Assembly: GCF_028649455.1 (NCBI RefSeq)
Contig: NZ_JAQSIO010000001.1
Span: 620,001 to 684,000, forward strand
Reading direction: 5' to 3'
DNA from: Curvibacter microcysteis
GTDB lineage: Bacteria > Pseudomonadota > Gammaproteobacteria > Burkholderiales > Burkholderiaceae_C
Length of the DNA: 64,000 bases
Both the position numbers and the translations under genes were made by a program. Position 1 is the first letter of the stretch. Each line of letters begins with the position of its first letter. Below the pieces are notes generated by a model that was not told the DNA's origin, did not search any database, and worked only from the letters and a program-made list of their open reading frames with translations. Positions 45,107 through 54,771 of this stretch are shown here, piece by piece.

Positions 45107-46060
45107 TCAGGCGCGCGCGATGCGCGGGTCGAGCAGGGTTTGCAGCACATCCACGATCAGGTTGAGCAGCACAAAGAACAGGGCCAGCACGAGGATGGTG
45201 CCCTGCAGCAGCGGCAGGTCGCGCTGGAAGATGGCCGAGTTCAGCAAGAAGCCGGTGCCAGGCCAGGAGAACACGGTTTCGATCAGGATCGAGCCGCCCA
45301 GCAAATAGCCCAGTTGCAGGCCCATCACGGCCAGCGCGGTGGGCGCCGCGTTCTTCAGCAGGTGGCGGAACACGCCCAGCTGGGTCAGGCCCTTGGCGCG
45401 CAGGCCGACGATGAACTCCTGCTCCAGGATTTCAGCGACCAGGGCGCGCACCGTGCGCGAGATGATGCCCATGGGGATGACCGACATGGTCAGCGCCGGC
45501 AGCACCATGAACTTCAGGTGCTCCCAGTCCCAGGCCCAGCCCTCCGAGCCCGAGGGCCCGGCCCCCGTGGCGGGCAGCCACATCAGGGTGGACGAGAAGA
45601 TGATCACCATCACCATGCCGAGCCAGTAATGCGGCACGCTGACCCCCAGCACCGAGATCAGCGAGGCCAGCTTGTCGAGCCAGGAGTTGCGGAAGAAGCC
45701 CGCCACAAAGCCAAACAGGCTGCCCAGCACAAAGCCGATGGCGGTGGCCAGCACGGCCAGGCGCAGGGTGTTGCCCACGGCCTTGATCACCTCGCCCGCC
45801 ACCGGGCGACCGGTGGCGATCGAGGTGCCCAAATCCCCATGGGCCGCACGCCACAGCCAGAGCCCGAACTGCTCGGGGTAGCTGCGGTCGAAGCCGTACA
45901 TCTGGCGCATTTGCGCCGCCAATTCAGCCGAAGCGTCGGGCGGCAGGATGGACACCAGCGGGTCGCCCGGTGCCAGGTGCACCAGGGCAAAACACACCAG
46001 CGACACCCCCAGCATGATGGGCAGGGCGTAACTCAGGCGGCGCAAAAGATAGGTCAGCAT
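45107..46060 (-). CDS. ABC transporter permease, DppB/OppB type
   Basis: 317 residues. First helix LSYALPIMLGVSLVCFALVHLAPGDP is the OppB hallmark; the EAA loop GLRAKGLTQLGVFRHLLKNA and end VLNLIVDVLQTLLDPRIA also match. Six transmembrane helices. It follows the substrate-binding gene with a 25-base gap and comes before the DppC-type permease. Confidence 0.93.
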   Translation of the reverse strand: MLTYLLRRLSYALPIMLGVSLVCFALVHLAPGDPLVSILPPDASAELAAQMRQMYGFDRSYPEQFGLWLWRAAHGDLGTSIATGRPVAGEVIKAVGNTLRLAVLATAIGFVLGSLFGFVAGFFRNSWLDKLASLISVLGVSVPHYWLGMVMVIIFSSTLMWLPATGAGPSGSEGWAWDWEHLKFMVLPALTMSVIPMGIISRTVRALVAEILEQEFIVGLRAKGLTQLGVFRHLLKNAAPTALAVMGLQLGYLLGGSILIETVFSWPGTGFLLNSAIFQRDLPLLQGTILVLALFFVLLNLIVDVLQTLLDPRIARA

Positions 46061-46085
46061 GTCGGGCTTCCGGCGAGGACGAAGG

Positions 46086-47759
46086 TCAGTCCAGGGTCAT
46101 GGTGGCGATGTCGATGAACCAGCTGCGCGGTTGCACCACGTTCTTCACCTTGGCCGACATGGCGCGCGGGCCCACGTCGTGGGCAATCCACACAAAGGGC
46201 GCTTCGTCCACGATGCGCGCGTGCAGCTTGGCCAGCGCGGCGTCGCGGGACTTGTCGTCAAAGGTGGTGCGGGCGTCGGTGACCAGCTTGTCGATCTCGG
46301 CATTGCCAAAGTAGCCCCAGTTGTTGGACACCGGCGGGAAGGTCTTGGTGCTGACGAAGCGCACCATGGCAAAGAACGGGTCCATCGCGGCAAAGCTCAC
46401 GTTGATGGCGTTGGTGCCGTTGGCCGACGGGTCCTTGGCCCCCTTGCGCCAGTTGGTGAACAAGGTGTTCCACTCGATCACGTCGAACTGCACGTCGAAG
46501 TAGCAGGCCTTGAGCGACTGTTGCACGAACTCGTTCATGGGCAGCGGCTGCATCTGGCCCGAGCCCGAAGCGGAGATCTGCACCTTCACCTTGACCGGCT
46601 TGGCGGCGCTGAAGCCGGCCTGGGTCATCAAGGCCTGGGCGGCCTTGGTGTCGTACTTGATGTCAAACGCCGGGTTGCCCCACCAGGGGTGGCCAGGGGC
46701 CACGGTGCCCTTGGGAATGGCCATGTTGCCGCCCAGCAATTGCTTCAGACCTTCGCGGTCCACACAAAGGTTGGCGGCCTGGCGCACACGCTTGTCCAAC
46801 CAGGGCGAGCCCTCGGCAAACGACAGCTGCCACGGCCAGACATGGGGCTGGGCGTTGGTGTAGATCTTGAAGCCGCGCTGCTTGATCTGGTCCATGGCGT
46901 CGGGTGCGGGGGCCTCGATCCAGTCCACCTGGCCCGACAACAGGGCCGCGGTGCGGGCGTTGGCTTCAGGCATCGGCACCATCACGACCTTGTCGATCTT
47001 GGGGGTGCGCTTGGGGTCCCAGTAGCTCTTGTTGGCAGCCACTTCCAGGCGCTCACGCGGCACGAAGCGGGTCATGTGGAAGGGGCCGGTGCCCGAGGCG
47101 TCGGCGGCAAACGCGGCCCAGGCCTGCTTGCTGCGCTCGGCCGCATCGCTGACGCTGGCGGGCACGGCCTTCAGCTTGGCCTCCCAGTGGGTGGGCGAGG
47201 CCATGAACAGGTTGGTCAGGTTGATGGGCAGGAAGGAGTCCGGCTCGCCCGTGGTCAGCTCCACCGTCAGGTCGTCGATCTTGCGCGCCGACTTGAGCGT
47301 GGGCATGCGCGAGGCGGTCACACCGACCTGGCTGGCATCAAACTGCGGCGCTTCCTTGTCCAGCACCTTGCGCACGTTCCAGACCACGGCGTCGGCATTG
47401 AAAGCCGAGCCATCATGGAACTTCACGCCCGGGCGCAGCTTGAACACCCACTTGGTCTTGTCCTTGGCGTCCACCGCCCAGCTCAGGGCCAGGCCCGAGA
47501 TCAACACGCTGGCGGCATCGGCCTTGGACAGGTCCCACTGGGTCAGCGAGTCGTACATGGGGATGCCGGTGAAGCGGTTGCCCTCGAAGCCCTGGTCAGG
47601 CTGACCCAGGGTGCGGGGGATGTCGCCCGCCGTCATGGCGATGCGCAGCACTTTTTCCTGCGCCTGAGCGCCGGTGGCGATCAGCGCGGCGGCCAGCAAG
47701 GTCAGGGTGGCGGGGCGCTTCAGCCAGCTCAGGGAGGGACGGGTTGCCAAGCGATTCAT
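46086..47759 (-). CDS. ABC transporter substrate-binding protein, family 5 (dipeptide/oligopeptide type)
   Basis: 557 residues from ATG 47759, with AGGAG upstream; the open frame goes further without support. Sec signal peptide ending GAQAQ. SBP_bac_5 landmarks: KWVFKLRPGVKFHDGSAFNADAVVWN, a middle domain with GTGPFHMTRFVPRERLEVAANKSYW and VRQAANLCVDREGLKQ. It binds peptides, opines, amides or related compounds. It is the first gene of the five-gene importer operon that ends in an amidase, and a LysR gene diverges from it. Confidence 0.93.
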   Translation of the reverse strand: MNRLATRPSLSWLKRPATLTLLAAALIATGAQAQEKVLRIAMTAGDIPRTLGQPDQGFEGNRFTGIPMYDSLTQWDLSKADAASVLISGLALSWAVDAKDKTKWVFKLRPGVKFHDGSAFNADAVVWNVRKVLDKEAPQFDASQVGVTASRMPTLKSARKIDDLTVELTTGEPDSFLPINLTNLFMASPTHWEAKLKAVPASVSDAAERSKQAWAAFAADASGTGPFHMTRFVPRERLEVAANKSYWDPKRTPKIDKVVMVPMPEANARTAALLSGQVDWIEAPAPDAMDQIKQRGFKIYTNAQPHVWPWQLSFAEGSPWLDKRVRQAANLCVDREGLKQLLGGNMAIPKGTVAPGHPWWGNPAFDIKYDTKAAQALMTQAGFSAAKPVKVKVQISASGSGQMQPLPMNEFVQQSLKACYFDVQFDVIEWNTLFTNWRKGAKDPSANGTNAINVSFAAMDPFFAMVRFVSTKTFPPVSNNWGYFGNAEIDKLVTDARTTFDDKSRDAALAKLHARIVDEAPFVWIAHDVGPRAMSAKVKNVVQPRSWFIDIATMTLD

Positions 47760-47942
47760 GGGGGCTCCTGCGAACGTAAGAATGAGGAGCGAGACAATCC
47801 GCAAGTAACATGCCAACGTTTTGACACCAAATGGCCCCTGCGCTGTACCGCAAGAGTGCATGCAGCCCCGGCTTGGTGCCCGCGTTCAACCCCTTCTTGC
47901 ATGCACGGCGCCAAAACCGGACATGCACCCTGGAGCCCTGCC

Positions 47943-48869
47943 ATGCACCCGGCGTTCAACCTGGCCCGTTTCGACCTCATTTCGGTGCGCCTGGCCGTGG
48001 CCTGCGCGCACCAGGGCAGCCTGACCGCCGCCGCGCGCGACAACCACCTGGCCCTGGCCGCTGCCAGCCGCCGCATCCGTGAGTTGGAAGACGCGCTGGG
48101 CCTGCCCTTGTTCGAGCGTCACGCCAAGGGACTGACCCCCACCGCCGCCGGGCGCCTGTTCGTCAAACACGGGTTGACCCTGCTGCAGACCATGGCGCAA
48201 CTGAGCCAAGAATTGAGTGACCTGCGCCAAGGCATTGCGCGCCACATCCGGCTGTGCGCCAGCACCGCCGCCATCAACCAGTTCCTGCCCGCGCTGCTGG
48301 CGCGCTTCAGTGAGTTGCACCCCCAGGTGCAGGTCGACCTGGAGGAGCAGGTCTCAGAGAGCGTGGTGGCCACGCTGCGCGAAGGCCGGGCCGATCTGGC
48401 CGTGTTTGTCGAAGGCCCCGACACCAGCGGCCTGCGCACGCAGCACTTTCGTGACGACGAATTGATTTTGGTGCTGCCCAGCCAGCACCCCTTGGCCTTG
48501 AGCAGCCCCGCGCGCCAGGCCGTGGCCTTCACCAGCTTGCTGGGCGAACAATGGATCAGCCTGGCCGCCGGCGCCGCCATGCTGCAACAGCAGCAGCAAG
48601 CGGCGCGCATCGCGGGTCAGCCCTTTCGCCTGCGCATGCAAGTGCGCAGCTTCGACGCGGTCTGCCACATGGTGGCCTCAGGCCTGGGCCTGGCGGTGCT
48701 GCCCAAAGCGGCCTCACTGCCCATCGTGCGGGCCATGAAACTGGCCTGGCGCCCCCTGTCCGACCCCTGGGCCCAGCGCCGCCTGATGGTGGGGACTTTG
48801 GAGACCCAAGTGGATGAAGGGGTGGCCGCGCTGGCGGATTTCTTGGTAGAAACGCGCAATAAGCCCTGA
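47943..48869 (+). CDS. LysR-family transcriptional regulator
   Basis: 308 residues from ATG 47943; the much longer open frame upstream is antisense to the binding-protein gene. HTH: SVRLAVACAHQGSLTAAARDNHLALAAASRRIRELE, then the substrate-binding domain with HIRLCASTAAINQFLPALL, ATLREGRADLAVFVE and a C-terminal MVASGLGLAVLPKAA. Divergent from the importer-amidase operon over a 183-base gap, so likely its regulator. Confidence 0.9.
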   Translation: MHPAFNLARFDLISVRLAVACAHQGSLTAAARDNHLALAAASRRIRELEDALGLPLFERHAKGLTPTAAGRLFVKHGLTLLQTMAQLSQELSDLRQGIARHIRLCASTAAINQFLPALLARFSELHPQVQVDLEEQVSESVVATLREGRADLAVFVEGPDTSGLRTQHFRDDELILVLPSQHPLALSSPARQAVAFTSLLGEQWISLAAGAAMLQQQQQAARIAGQPFRLRMQVRSFDAVCHMVASGLGLAVLPKAASLPIVRAMKLAWRPLSDPWAQRRLMVGTLETQVDEGVAALADFLVETRNKP

Positions 48870-49001
48870 AACATCGGGACATTGAACTTTCATCATCTTC
48901 ATGTAAGTTGACTTAGTTACTCTGTCGTTACATCATGAACTGATCAGTATTTCACCCCGGGCTGTCTTGGCCTGGGCCCTGTTTGCCAGTCCGAGGGCCG
49001 C

Positions 49002-51269
49002 ATGTCCACTGACGCTTTGATTCCCTTCATCGACGAAGAGATGCCCCCGGAGGGCAGTCCGTCGCCCCCTGTCGCGCCCAAGCCCGTTCGGCAGCCCTGG
49101 CGCATCCTGATCGTGGACGACGATGCCGATGTGCATGAGAGCACGGCCTACGCCCTGCGTGGTCTGGAAATCGCCGAGCGCAAACTGCACCTGCTGCACG
49201 CGCATTCCAGCACCGAAGGCATCGAGCTCCTGCGCCGCGAACACGATGTCGCGGTGATCCTGCTGGACGTGGTGATGGAGACCGAACACGCCGGCCTGGC
49301 CATGGTGGACTCCATCCGCAACGGCCTGAACCTGCACAACACCCGCATCATCCTGCGCACGGGTCAGCCCGGCCAAGCGCCCGAGATCGAGACCATCCGC
49401 CGGTACGACATCAACGACTACAAGACCAAGAGCGAATTGACCCGGGGCAAGCTGTACGCCACGCTCACCGCCGCCATCCGCTCCTACGACCAGCTTCGCC
49501 GGCTCGACGCCAGCCGCCGGGGCTTGGAGAAAATCGTCGCGGCCAGCCATTACTTCCTGGCCGAACAAGGCCTGCAGACCTTTGCCGAAGGCGTGATCAC
49601 CCAAATGGCCAGCCTGATGGGGCTGGAGCCCGAAGGCCTGGTCTGCGCCAGCCAGGCCCCCAGCAGCGCCCAGACGCCCGAAGGCGACTACATCGTGATT
49701 GCCGCGGCCGGCCCCTACCGGCACCTGATGCAAAAGCGGCTCAGCGACATCGACAACCCCGACATCGTGGCGCAACTCTCCAAGAGCCTGGCTGAGCGGC
49801 GCAGCATCGTGGGAAGCGACAGCCTGACCCTGTTCTTCGCCGGGCGCGACCAGCAAGACTTTGCCGCTTTTGTGGGCGCCTCGGGGCCGTTGCGCGAGGT
49901 GGACCACCACCTGCTGGAGGTGTTTTGCACCAACATCGCGCTGTGCGCGTCCAACGTCACGCTGTTCGACCGCCTGCGCAGCGTGGCCTTTGAGGACCGC
50001 CAGTTGGGCATTCCCAACCGCAGCGCGCTGATCCAGCACCTGGACGCCCTGGTGAACGAAGACCAACTCGCCGGCGTGGTGCTGGCCAAGATCGACGTCG
50101 ACCAGTTTGCCGAGACCAACGACATGTTCGGCCACCGCTACGGTGACTTGCTGCTGGGCGCGATGGCCCGGCGCTTGTCCGAACGCCTGGCCGACCGCTG
50201 CTTCATCGCCCGCGTGGCGGGCAACACCTTTGCCGTGGTGGGCTGCCATGAGGTGGTCTGCCCGGAGGTGCTCAAGCCGCTGTTCGATGAGGCTTTTGTG
50301 GTCGAAAACATCGACCGGCGCCTGTCCGTGTGCATGAGCCTGGTGCGCTGCGAAGACGCGCCCGTGCTCAACGGCAACGAGTTGCTCAAGGACGCCTCCA
50401 TCGCCATGAAGCGCGCCAAGGCAGCAGGCCAGGGGCGCATCGAGTACTTCACACCTGCGCTGGGCGCGGACTCCAAAGAGCGCACCCGGCTGCTGCATGG
50501 CCTGCACCGCGCGTTTGACCACGACCGACTGTTCCTGGTCTACCAACCCCAGCTGTCGCTGGGCACGGGCGAGGTGCTGGGCGTGGAGGCGCTGCTGCGC
50601 TGGCGCGCCGAAGACGGCTCCATGGTCCCGCCAGACCGCTTCATCCCGGTGGCCGAGCGCTCCGGGCTGATCGTCAACCTGGGCACCTGGGTGCTGCGCA
50701 CCGCGCTCTACGACCTGAGCCGCCTGCACGCCCTGGGCTTCACCGGGCTGCGCATGGCGGTCAACGTGTCGGCGGTGCAATTCAGCCAACCTGACTTCCT
50801 CGACATCCTGGACGAGGCCTTGCGCGACAACAGCGTGGTGACGCCCGAGCGGCTGGAGCTGGAGATCACCGAGTCCGTGGCCATGGTCGGCATGGAGCGG
50901 GTGGCCGCCCTGATGCGCGAAATCCAGGCCCGGCGCGTGGCGGTGGCCATCGATGATTTCGGCACCGGCTTTTCCTCGCTGTCCTACCTGGACTGCCTGC
51001 CGGCCGACCGCCTGAAGATCGACCGCGCCTTTGTCAACCTGCTGGACACCGACCGGCCAGGCGCCCGCATTGCCCGCATGATCGTGCCCCTGGGCCGCCA
51101 GCTGGGCATGAAGGTGCTGGCCGAAGGGGTGGAGACCGAAACCCAGGCGCAGATCCTGCGCGAACTGGGCTGCGACGAGGCGCAGGGCTACCTGTACGCC
51201 CGCCCCATGCCGCTGGACCAGTTGCAAAGCTGGCTGACCCAGCACCAGCCGCAGGGCGGCCAGGCATGA
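49002..51269 (+). CDS. response regulator with DUF3369, degenerate GGDEF and EAL domain
   Basis: 755 residues. Receiver at about 33-160 (ILIVDDDADVHE with the acidic pair, VILLDVVME with the phospho-Asp). A DUF3369-like sensory domain follows, then a GGDEF domain in which the active site reads AGNTF (406-410), so cyclase activity should be lost. The EAL domain is intact: EAL at 529-531, NVSAVQFSQ, ELEITES, IDDFGTGFSSLSYL, LKIDRAFV and AEGVETETQA. Predicted c-di-GMP phosphodiesterase switched by phosphorylation, most likely by the histidine kinase encoded 82 bases downstream. Confidence 0.92.
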   Translation: MSTDALIPFIDEEMPPEGSPSPPVAPKPVRQPWRILIVDDDADVHESTAYALRGLEIAERKLHLLHAHSSTEGIELLRREHDVAVILLDVVMETEHAGLAMVDSIRNGLNLHNTRIILRTGQPGQAPEIETIRRYDINDYKTKSELTRGKLYATLTAAIRSYDQLRRLDASRRGLEKIVAASHYFLAEQGLQTFAEGVITQMASLMGLEPEGLVCASQAPSSAQTPEGDYIVIAAAGPYRHLMQKRLSDIDNPDIVAQLSKSLAERRSIVGSDSLTLFFAGRDQQDFAAFVGASGPLREVDHHLLEVFCTNIALCASNVTLFDRLRSVAFEDRQLGIPNRSALIQHLDALVNEDQLAGVVLAKIDVDQFAETNDMFGHRYGDLLLGAMARRLSERLADRCFIARVAGNTFAVVGCHEVVCPEVLKPLFDEAFVVENIDRRLSVCMSLVRCEDAPVLNGNELLKDASIAMKRAKAAGQGRIEYFTPALGADSKERTRLLHGLHRAFDHDRLFLVYQPQLSLGTGEVLGVEALLRWRAEDGSMVPPDRFIPVAERSGLIVNLGTWVLRTALYDLSRLHALGFTGLRMAVNVSAVQFSQPDFLDILDEALRDNSVVTPERLELEITESVAMVGMERVAALMREIQARRVAVAIDDFGTGFSSLSYLDCLPADRLKIDRAFVNLLDTDRPGARIARMIVPLGRQLGMKVLAEGVETETQAQILRELGCDEAQGYLYARPMPLDQLQSWLTQHQPQGGQA

Positions 51270-51351
51270 CGGCAGACGGCGGCGTGGGCGCAGACAGCGC
51301 CCAGGCCAGGCCCGCGCACGGGGGCCTGAGCGGTGAAGGCGCTGCCACCCC

Positions 51352-53763
51352 ATGAGCAGGCAACGCCATGGGCGACGGGAATGGCGCCTGCGCAGCACCC
51401 TGGCGGGCTTGCTGTTCTTCACCAGTTTGATCACCTTTGTCCTGGTCGGCTCGGCCATTTTGTCGGTGCGCATCCCTCGGCTCGAGGACGACGCCCGCCA
51501 CCTGGTGAGCCACGAGGCGCGCGCCTTTGCGGCCCGCGAAGACCTGCTGCTCAGCGCGCTGGAGGACCGGCTCAACGTGCTGGCCAGCGCCCTGCCCCAA
51601 CTCAGCCCGGGCGGGATCACCACCGTGCTGAACCAGGCCGCGGGCACCGGCCAGGTGTTCCGGGCGCTGTATGTGCTGGACCCGCAAGGCCGCATCGAGT
51701 CCGTGGGCCTGCCGCCCGTGCTGCGCCTGCGCCGAGATGAGCTGCTGGGCCGGGACCTGTCCGCGACCGAGCTGGTCCAACTGGGCGTGCACCGGCAGCA
51801 GCTGCTGTGGGGTGATGAACACCGTTCCGCCCTCAGCGGCGAGCTGAGCCTGGGGGTGGTGCTGCCCCTGCCCCAACAACGCCTGCTGTTGGCAGAAGTC
51901 CCGCTGCGCTACCTGCTCGACGACCTGTCGAACACCCAGGCCGAAGGCCTGCGCAGCAACACCAGCCCGGTGGACGTGTGGGTGATCAATGGCGCCGGTG
52001 AGGTGCTGGTCGACTCGGCCCCCGGCCTCGGCGAGCGGCGCCTGCAACTCCAGGACTGGCCCTTGCTGCAGCAGCTGCGCGCCGGCCAGGTCCCCACCGA
52101 ACCGGGCCTGCTGGCGCATGAAGGCCGCGACCTGCATGTGGCGCTGCAGCGCTCGCACCTGATCAACTGGGTGTACGCGGCACGCACCCCGGCGGGACTG
52201 GCCAACAAAGGCATCCGGGCGGCGGTGCTCTCGCTGCTGGCGGCTTTTGGTGGCACCTTGCTGGTGGGGCTGCTGCTGGCCCCGTTCTGGGCCTCGGGCC
52301 TGGTGCGGGCCCTGCGGGCCATCGTCTTGCAAGCCCACCGGGTGGCCGAAGGTCACCTGACCGGCCGCTGGCCGCGCGGCCGGGTGCTGGAGTTCAACCG
52401 GCTCAGCGCCGACTTGCAAACCATGTCCGAGCGCTTGAGAGACCGCGAGGACAAGCGCCTGATCATCTTCAACACCGCGCCCGTGCCCATGGTGGTGACC
52501 GACCTGGCCCAAGGGGGCTTGATCCTGGAGATCAACGACGCTTGCGAGCGCCAACTGGGCTACCCGCGCGAACAGATGATCGGACAGCGTGGCTCCTCCC
52601 TCGGCCTGTGGCGTGATCCCGAGGTGCGTGACCGCCTGCTGTCCCTGGCGCAGACCCACCTCGAAGGGGCTCAGCTGGAAACCGAGATGGTGTGCGCCGA
52701 TGGCCGGCTGCTGCTGTGCCGCGTCAACGTGCGCCAGGTGGCCCTGGGTCCGCAGCGGCTCACGGTCTGGGCGCTGGAGGACATCACCGAGCACCGCCAG
52801 GCGGAGCAGGCCTTGCAAAGCCTCAACCAGCGGCTGGAAGTCCGCGTGGCGCAGCGCACCGAGGCCTTGCAACAGAGCAATGCCGAACTGGCCCAGACGG
52901 TGGAGCACCTGACCAGCACCCGCAGCGAGCTGGTGCGGGCAGAAAAAATGGCCGCCCTGGGCAGCCTGGTCGCCGGGGTGGCCCATGAACTCAACACCCC
53001 GCTGGGCAACAGCCTGATGGCCGTCACCACCTTCCGCGACGAGCTGCGGCAGTTCCGCGACGGTCTGGCCCAAGGCCTGCGCCGCTCCGCCCTGGAGGGC
53101 TTGCTGGAGAGCGCTGAACAGGCCACGCGCATCAGCAGCCGCAACCTGGAACGCGCCGCCGAGCTGGTGACCAGCTTCAAGCAGGTGGCGGCCGACCAGA
53201 CCAGCTCCCAGCGGCGGCGCTTTGACCTGCGCGAAGTGATCGACGAAATCGTGCTCACCCTCAAGCCCAGTTTTGCGCGCCAGCCCTACCGCATCGAGGT
53301 GCAGGTGCCCACTGGCCTGGTGCTGGACAGCTACCCCGGCCCGCTGGGCCAGGTGCTGACCAACCTGATCACCAATGCCATCACCCATGGCTTTGATGGC
53401 CGCGACCACGGGCGGGTGCTGATCCTGGCCGAGGCCAACCCCTCGGGTGACAGCGTGCTGCTGCGCGTCGAGGACGACGGACACGGCATTCCACCCGGCT
53501 TGATCGAGCGCATCTTCGACCCCTTTGTGACCACCCGCATGGGGCGCGGGGGCACGGGCCTGGGGCTGAACATCGCCTACAACGTCACCGCCAACGTGCT
53601 GGGCGGGGACTTGCAGGTGAGCAGCGCGCCCAGTGAGGGCAGTTGCTTTCGGCTGCGCCTGCCCTGGCAGGCCCCGACCCCGGCGAAGGCAGAGCGCGAG
53701 GGCATGCCGGCCCAGGCAGTGCCCGCCCCTGACGGCGAGCAGCCCCGCAGCACCGCCGCCTGA
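51352..53763 (+). CDS. membrane sensor histidine kinase with PAS domain
   Basis: 803 residues. Transmembrane helix near 15-38, periplasmic sensor of about 245 residues, second helix near 285-310, HAMP-like linker, PAS domain about 370-490 (FNTAPVPMVVTDL, EDITEHRQAEQ), coiled coil, HisKA with His545 in VAGVAHELNTPLGNS, and HATPase_c with NLITNAITHGFD, VEDDGHGIPPGLIERIFDPF and GTGLGLNIAYN. No receiver is attached. The response regulator upstream on the same strand is the probable partner. Confidence 0.92.
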   Translation: MSRQRHGRREWRLRSTLAGLLFFTSLITFVLVGSAILSVRIPRLEDDARHLVSHEARAFAAREDLLLSALEDRLNVLASALPQLSPGGITTVLNQAAGTGQVFRALYVLDPQGRIESVGLPPVLRLRRDELLGRDLSATELVQLGVHRQQLLWGDEHRSALSGELSLGVVLPLPQQRLLLAEVPLRYLLDDLSNTQAEGLRSNTSPVDVWVINGAGEVLVDSAPGLGERRLQLQDWPLLQQLRAGQVPTEPGLLAHEGRDLHVALQRSHLINWVYAARTPAGLANKGIRAAVLSLLAAFGGTLLVGLLLAPFWASGLVRALRAIVLQAHRVAEGHLTGRWPRGRVLEFNRLSADLQTMSERLRDREDKRLIIFNTAPVPMVVTDLAQGGLILEINDACERQLGYPREQMIGQRGSSLGLWRDPEVRDRLLSLAQTHLEGAQLETEMVCADGRLLLCRVNVRQVALGPQRLTVWALEDITEHRQAEQALQSLNQRLEVRVAQRTEALQQSNAELAQTVEHLTSTRSELVRAEKMAALGSLVAGVAHELNTPLGNSLMAVTTFRDELRQFRDGLAQGLRRSALEGLLESAEQATRISSRNLERAAELVTSFKQVAADQTSSQRRRFDLREVIDEIVLTLKPSFARQPYRIEVQVPTGLVLDSYPGPLGQVLTNLITNAITHGFDGRDHGRVLILAEANPSGDSVLLRVEDDGHGIPPGLIERIFDPFVTTRMGRGGTGLGLNIAYNVTANVLGGDLQVSSAPSEGSCFRLRLPWQAPTPAKAEREGMPAQAVPAPDGEQPRSTAA

Positions 53764-53825
53764 GGCCCCCAGAACAGCCCGCTCAACCGTCCGCCAGACC
53801 GGCTGCCGGCCCGGCTGCGCCAGGC

Positions 53826-54671
53826 TCAGTCCTGCGCCAGCCCTGGGTCGGGCGTGTCGACCAAGGTGCTCAAGGGCAAAGACGCCAGCTCTTGCAACAG
53901 CAAGACCAATTGCTGGGCCGCCGCCTGGACCAGGGCCTGGCCTTTGTCCGCGGTGGCCGCCGCCGCATTGCCTGCCGCCCCGGCGGGGTGGTAGTCCTGC
54001 ATCTGCCAGCCCAGCTTGGCACTGCGCCCGTTGCCCAGCAAGGCATAGCGCTCGGCACGGTCTTGCGAGCTGCTGCGGAAATCTCGGGCCCGCTCCATCT
54101 GCACCAGGTCTGGGCGCAGGGCCAGCATCATGGAGGTTTCGGTGTCGCCGGCGTGGATGCCAAAGCGCTGCTCTTGCGCGCCGAACAGCGACTCCACCTC
54201 GGGAGGCAATGGCAGGTTGAACCAGCTGCAGCTGTAGACGATCAGCCCGCAGCGGCTGCGCAGCTCGCGTGCCACGATGTCCATCACGCTGACCTGGCCG
54301 CCGTGGCTGTTGAACAACAGCAGCTTCTTGACCCCGGCGCGCGCCACGCACTCGCCCAGCTCGGTCCACAGGCGGATCACCGTCTCGGGCGACAGGGTCA
54401 GGGTGCCGGCAAAGCGCTGGTGCTCGGGGCTCAGCCCCACCGCCTGGGTCGGCAGGAACAAGACCGGCAAATCGGCAGGCAGGCCCGGCAAGGCGGCCTG
54501 CACGATGCCGTCGACCAAGGTGGTGTCCACGCTCAGCGGCAGGTGCGGGCCATGTTGCTCGATGGCCGCCACCGGCAAAACCGCCACCACCTCGGCCGCC
54601 TGGCCGCTGGCCTGCAGGCGGGCGAAATCACGGCTGCCCAACTCGGCCCAAAAACGCGATGAAAGTGTCAT
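53826..54671 (-). CDS. creatininase family protein
   Basis: About 281 residues from ATG 54671 (54680 and 54695 are alternative starts; none has a clear ribosome-binding site). Creatininase fold with metal ligands in VAAIEQHGPHLPLSVD, LLLFNSHGGQVSVMD and GIHAGDTETSMML. The family hydrolyses cyclic amides or creatinine-like compounds and also includes MftE peptidases; substrate is not clear. It stands alone on the minus strand between two-component and c-di-GMP genes, with no operon partner. Confidence 0.88.
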   Translation of the reverse strand: MTLSSRFWAELGSRDFARLQASGQAAEVVAVLPVAAIEQHGPHLPLSVDTTLVDGIVQAALPGLPADLPVLFLPTQAVGLSPEHQRFAGTLTLSPETVIRLWTELGECVARAGVKKLLLFNSHGGQVSVMDIVARELRSRCGLIVYSCSWFNLPLPPEVESLFGAQEQRFGIHAGDTETSMMLALRPDLVQMERARDFRSSSQDRAERYALLGNGRSAKLGWQMQDYHPAGAAGNAAAATADKGQALVQAAAQQLVLLLQELASLPLSTLVDTPDPGLAQD

Positions 54672-54771
54672 GGCGAGCATATTAGTGCTTGTCATCTCCC
54701 GCCCAAGCCGCCCATAACGTCGCGCAAGCGAAACACTTCGCGCAGTTCCCGCAAAACCATCATTTCAAGCT

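Noticed and set aside
46059-47942. Upstream extension that would make the LysR gene at 47943 a 936-residue protein
   Set aside because: The extension is antisense to the solute-binding protein gene; LysR proteins start at the HTH, as here from ATG 47943.
48933-51695. Minus-strand frame of about 920 codons opposite the response regulator
   Set aside because: Same artefact; the plus-strand EAL and receiver motifs show which strand is coding.
51034-54369. Minus-strand open frame of over 1,100 codons opposite the kinase and regulator genes
   Set aside because: It is antisense to two proteins with full domain signatures, has low-complexity Gly/Ala/His/Gln composition and no domain; it arises from GC bias in codon position three.
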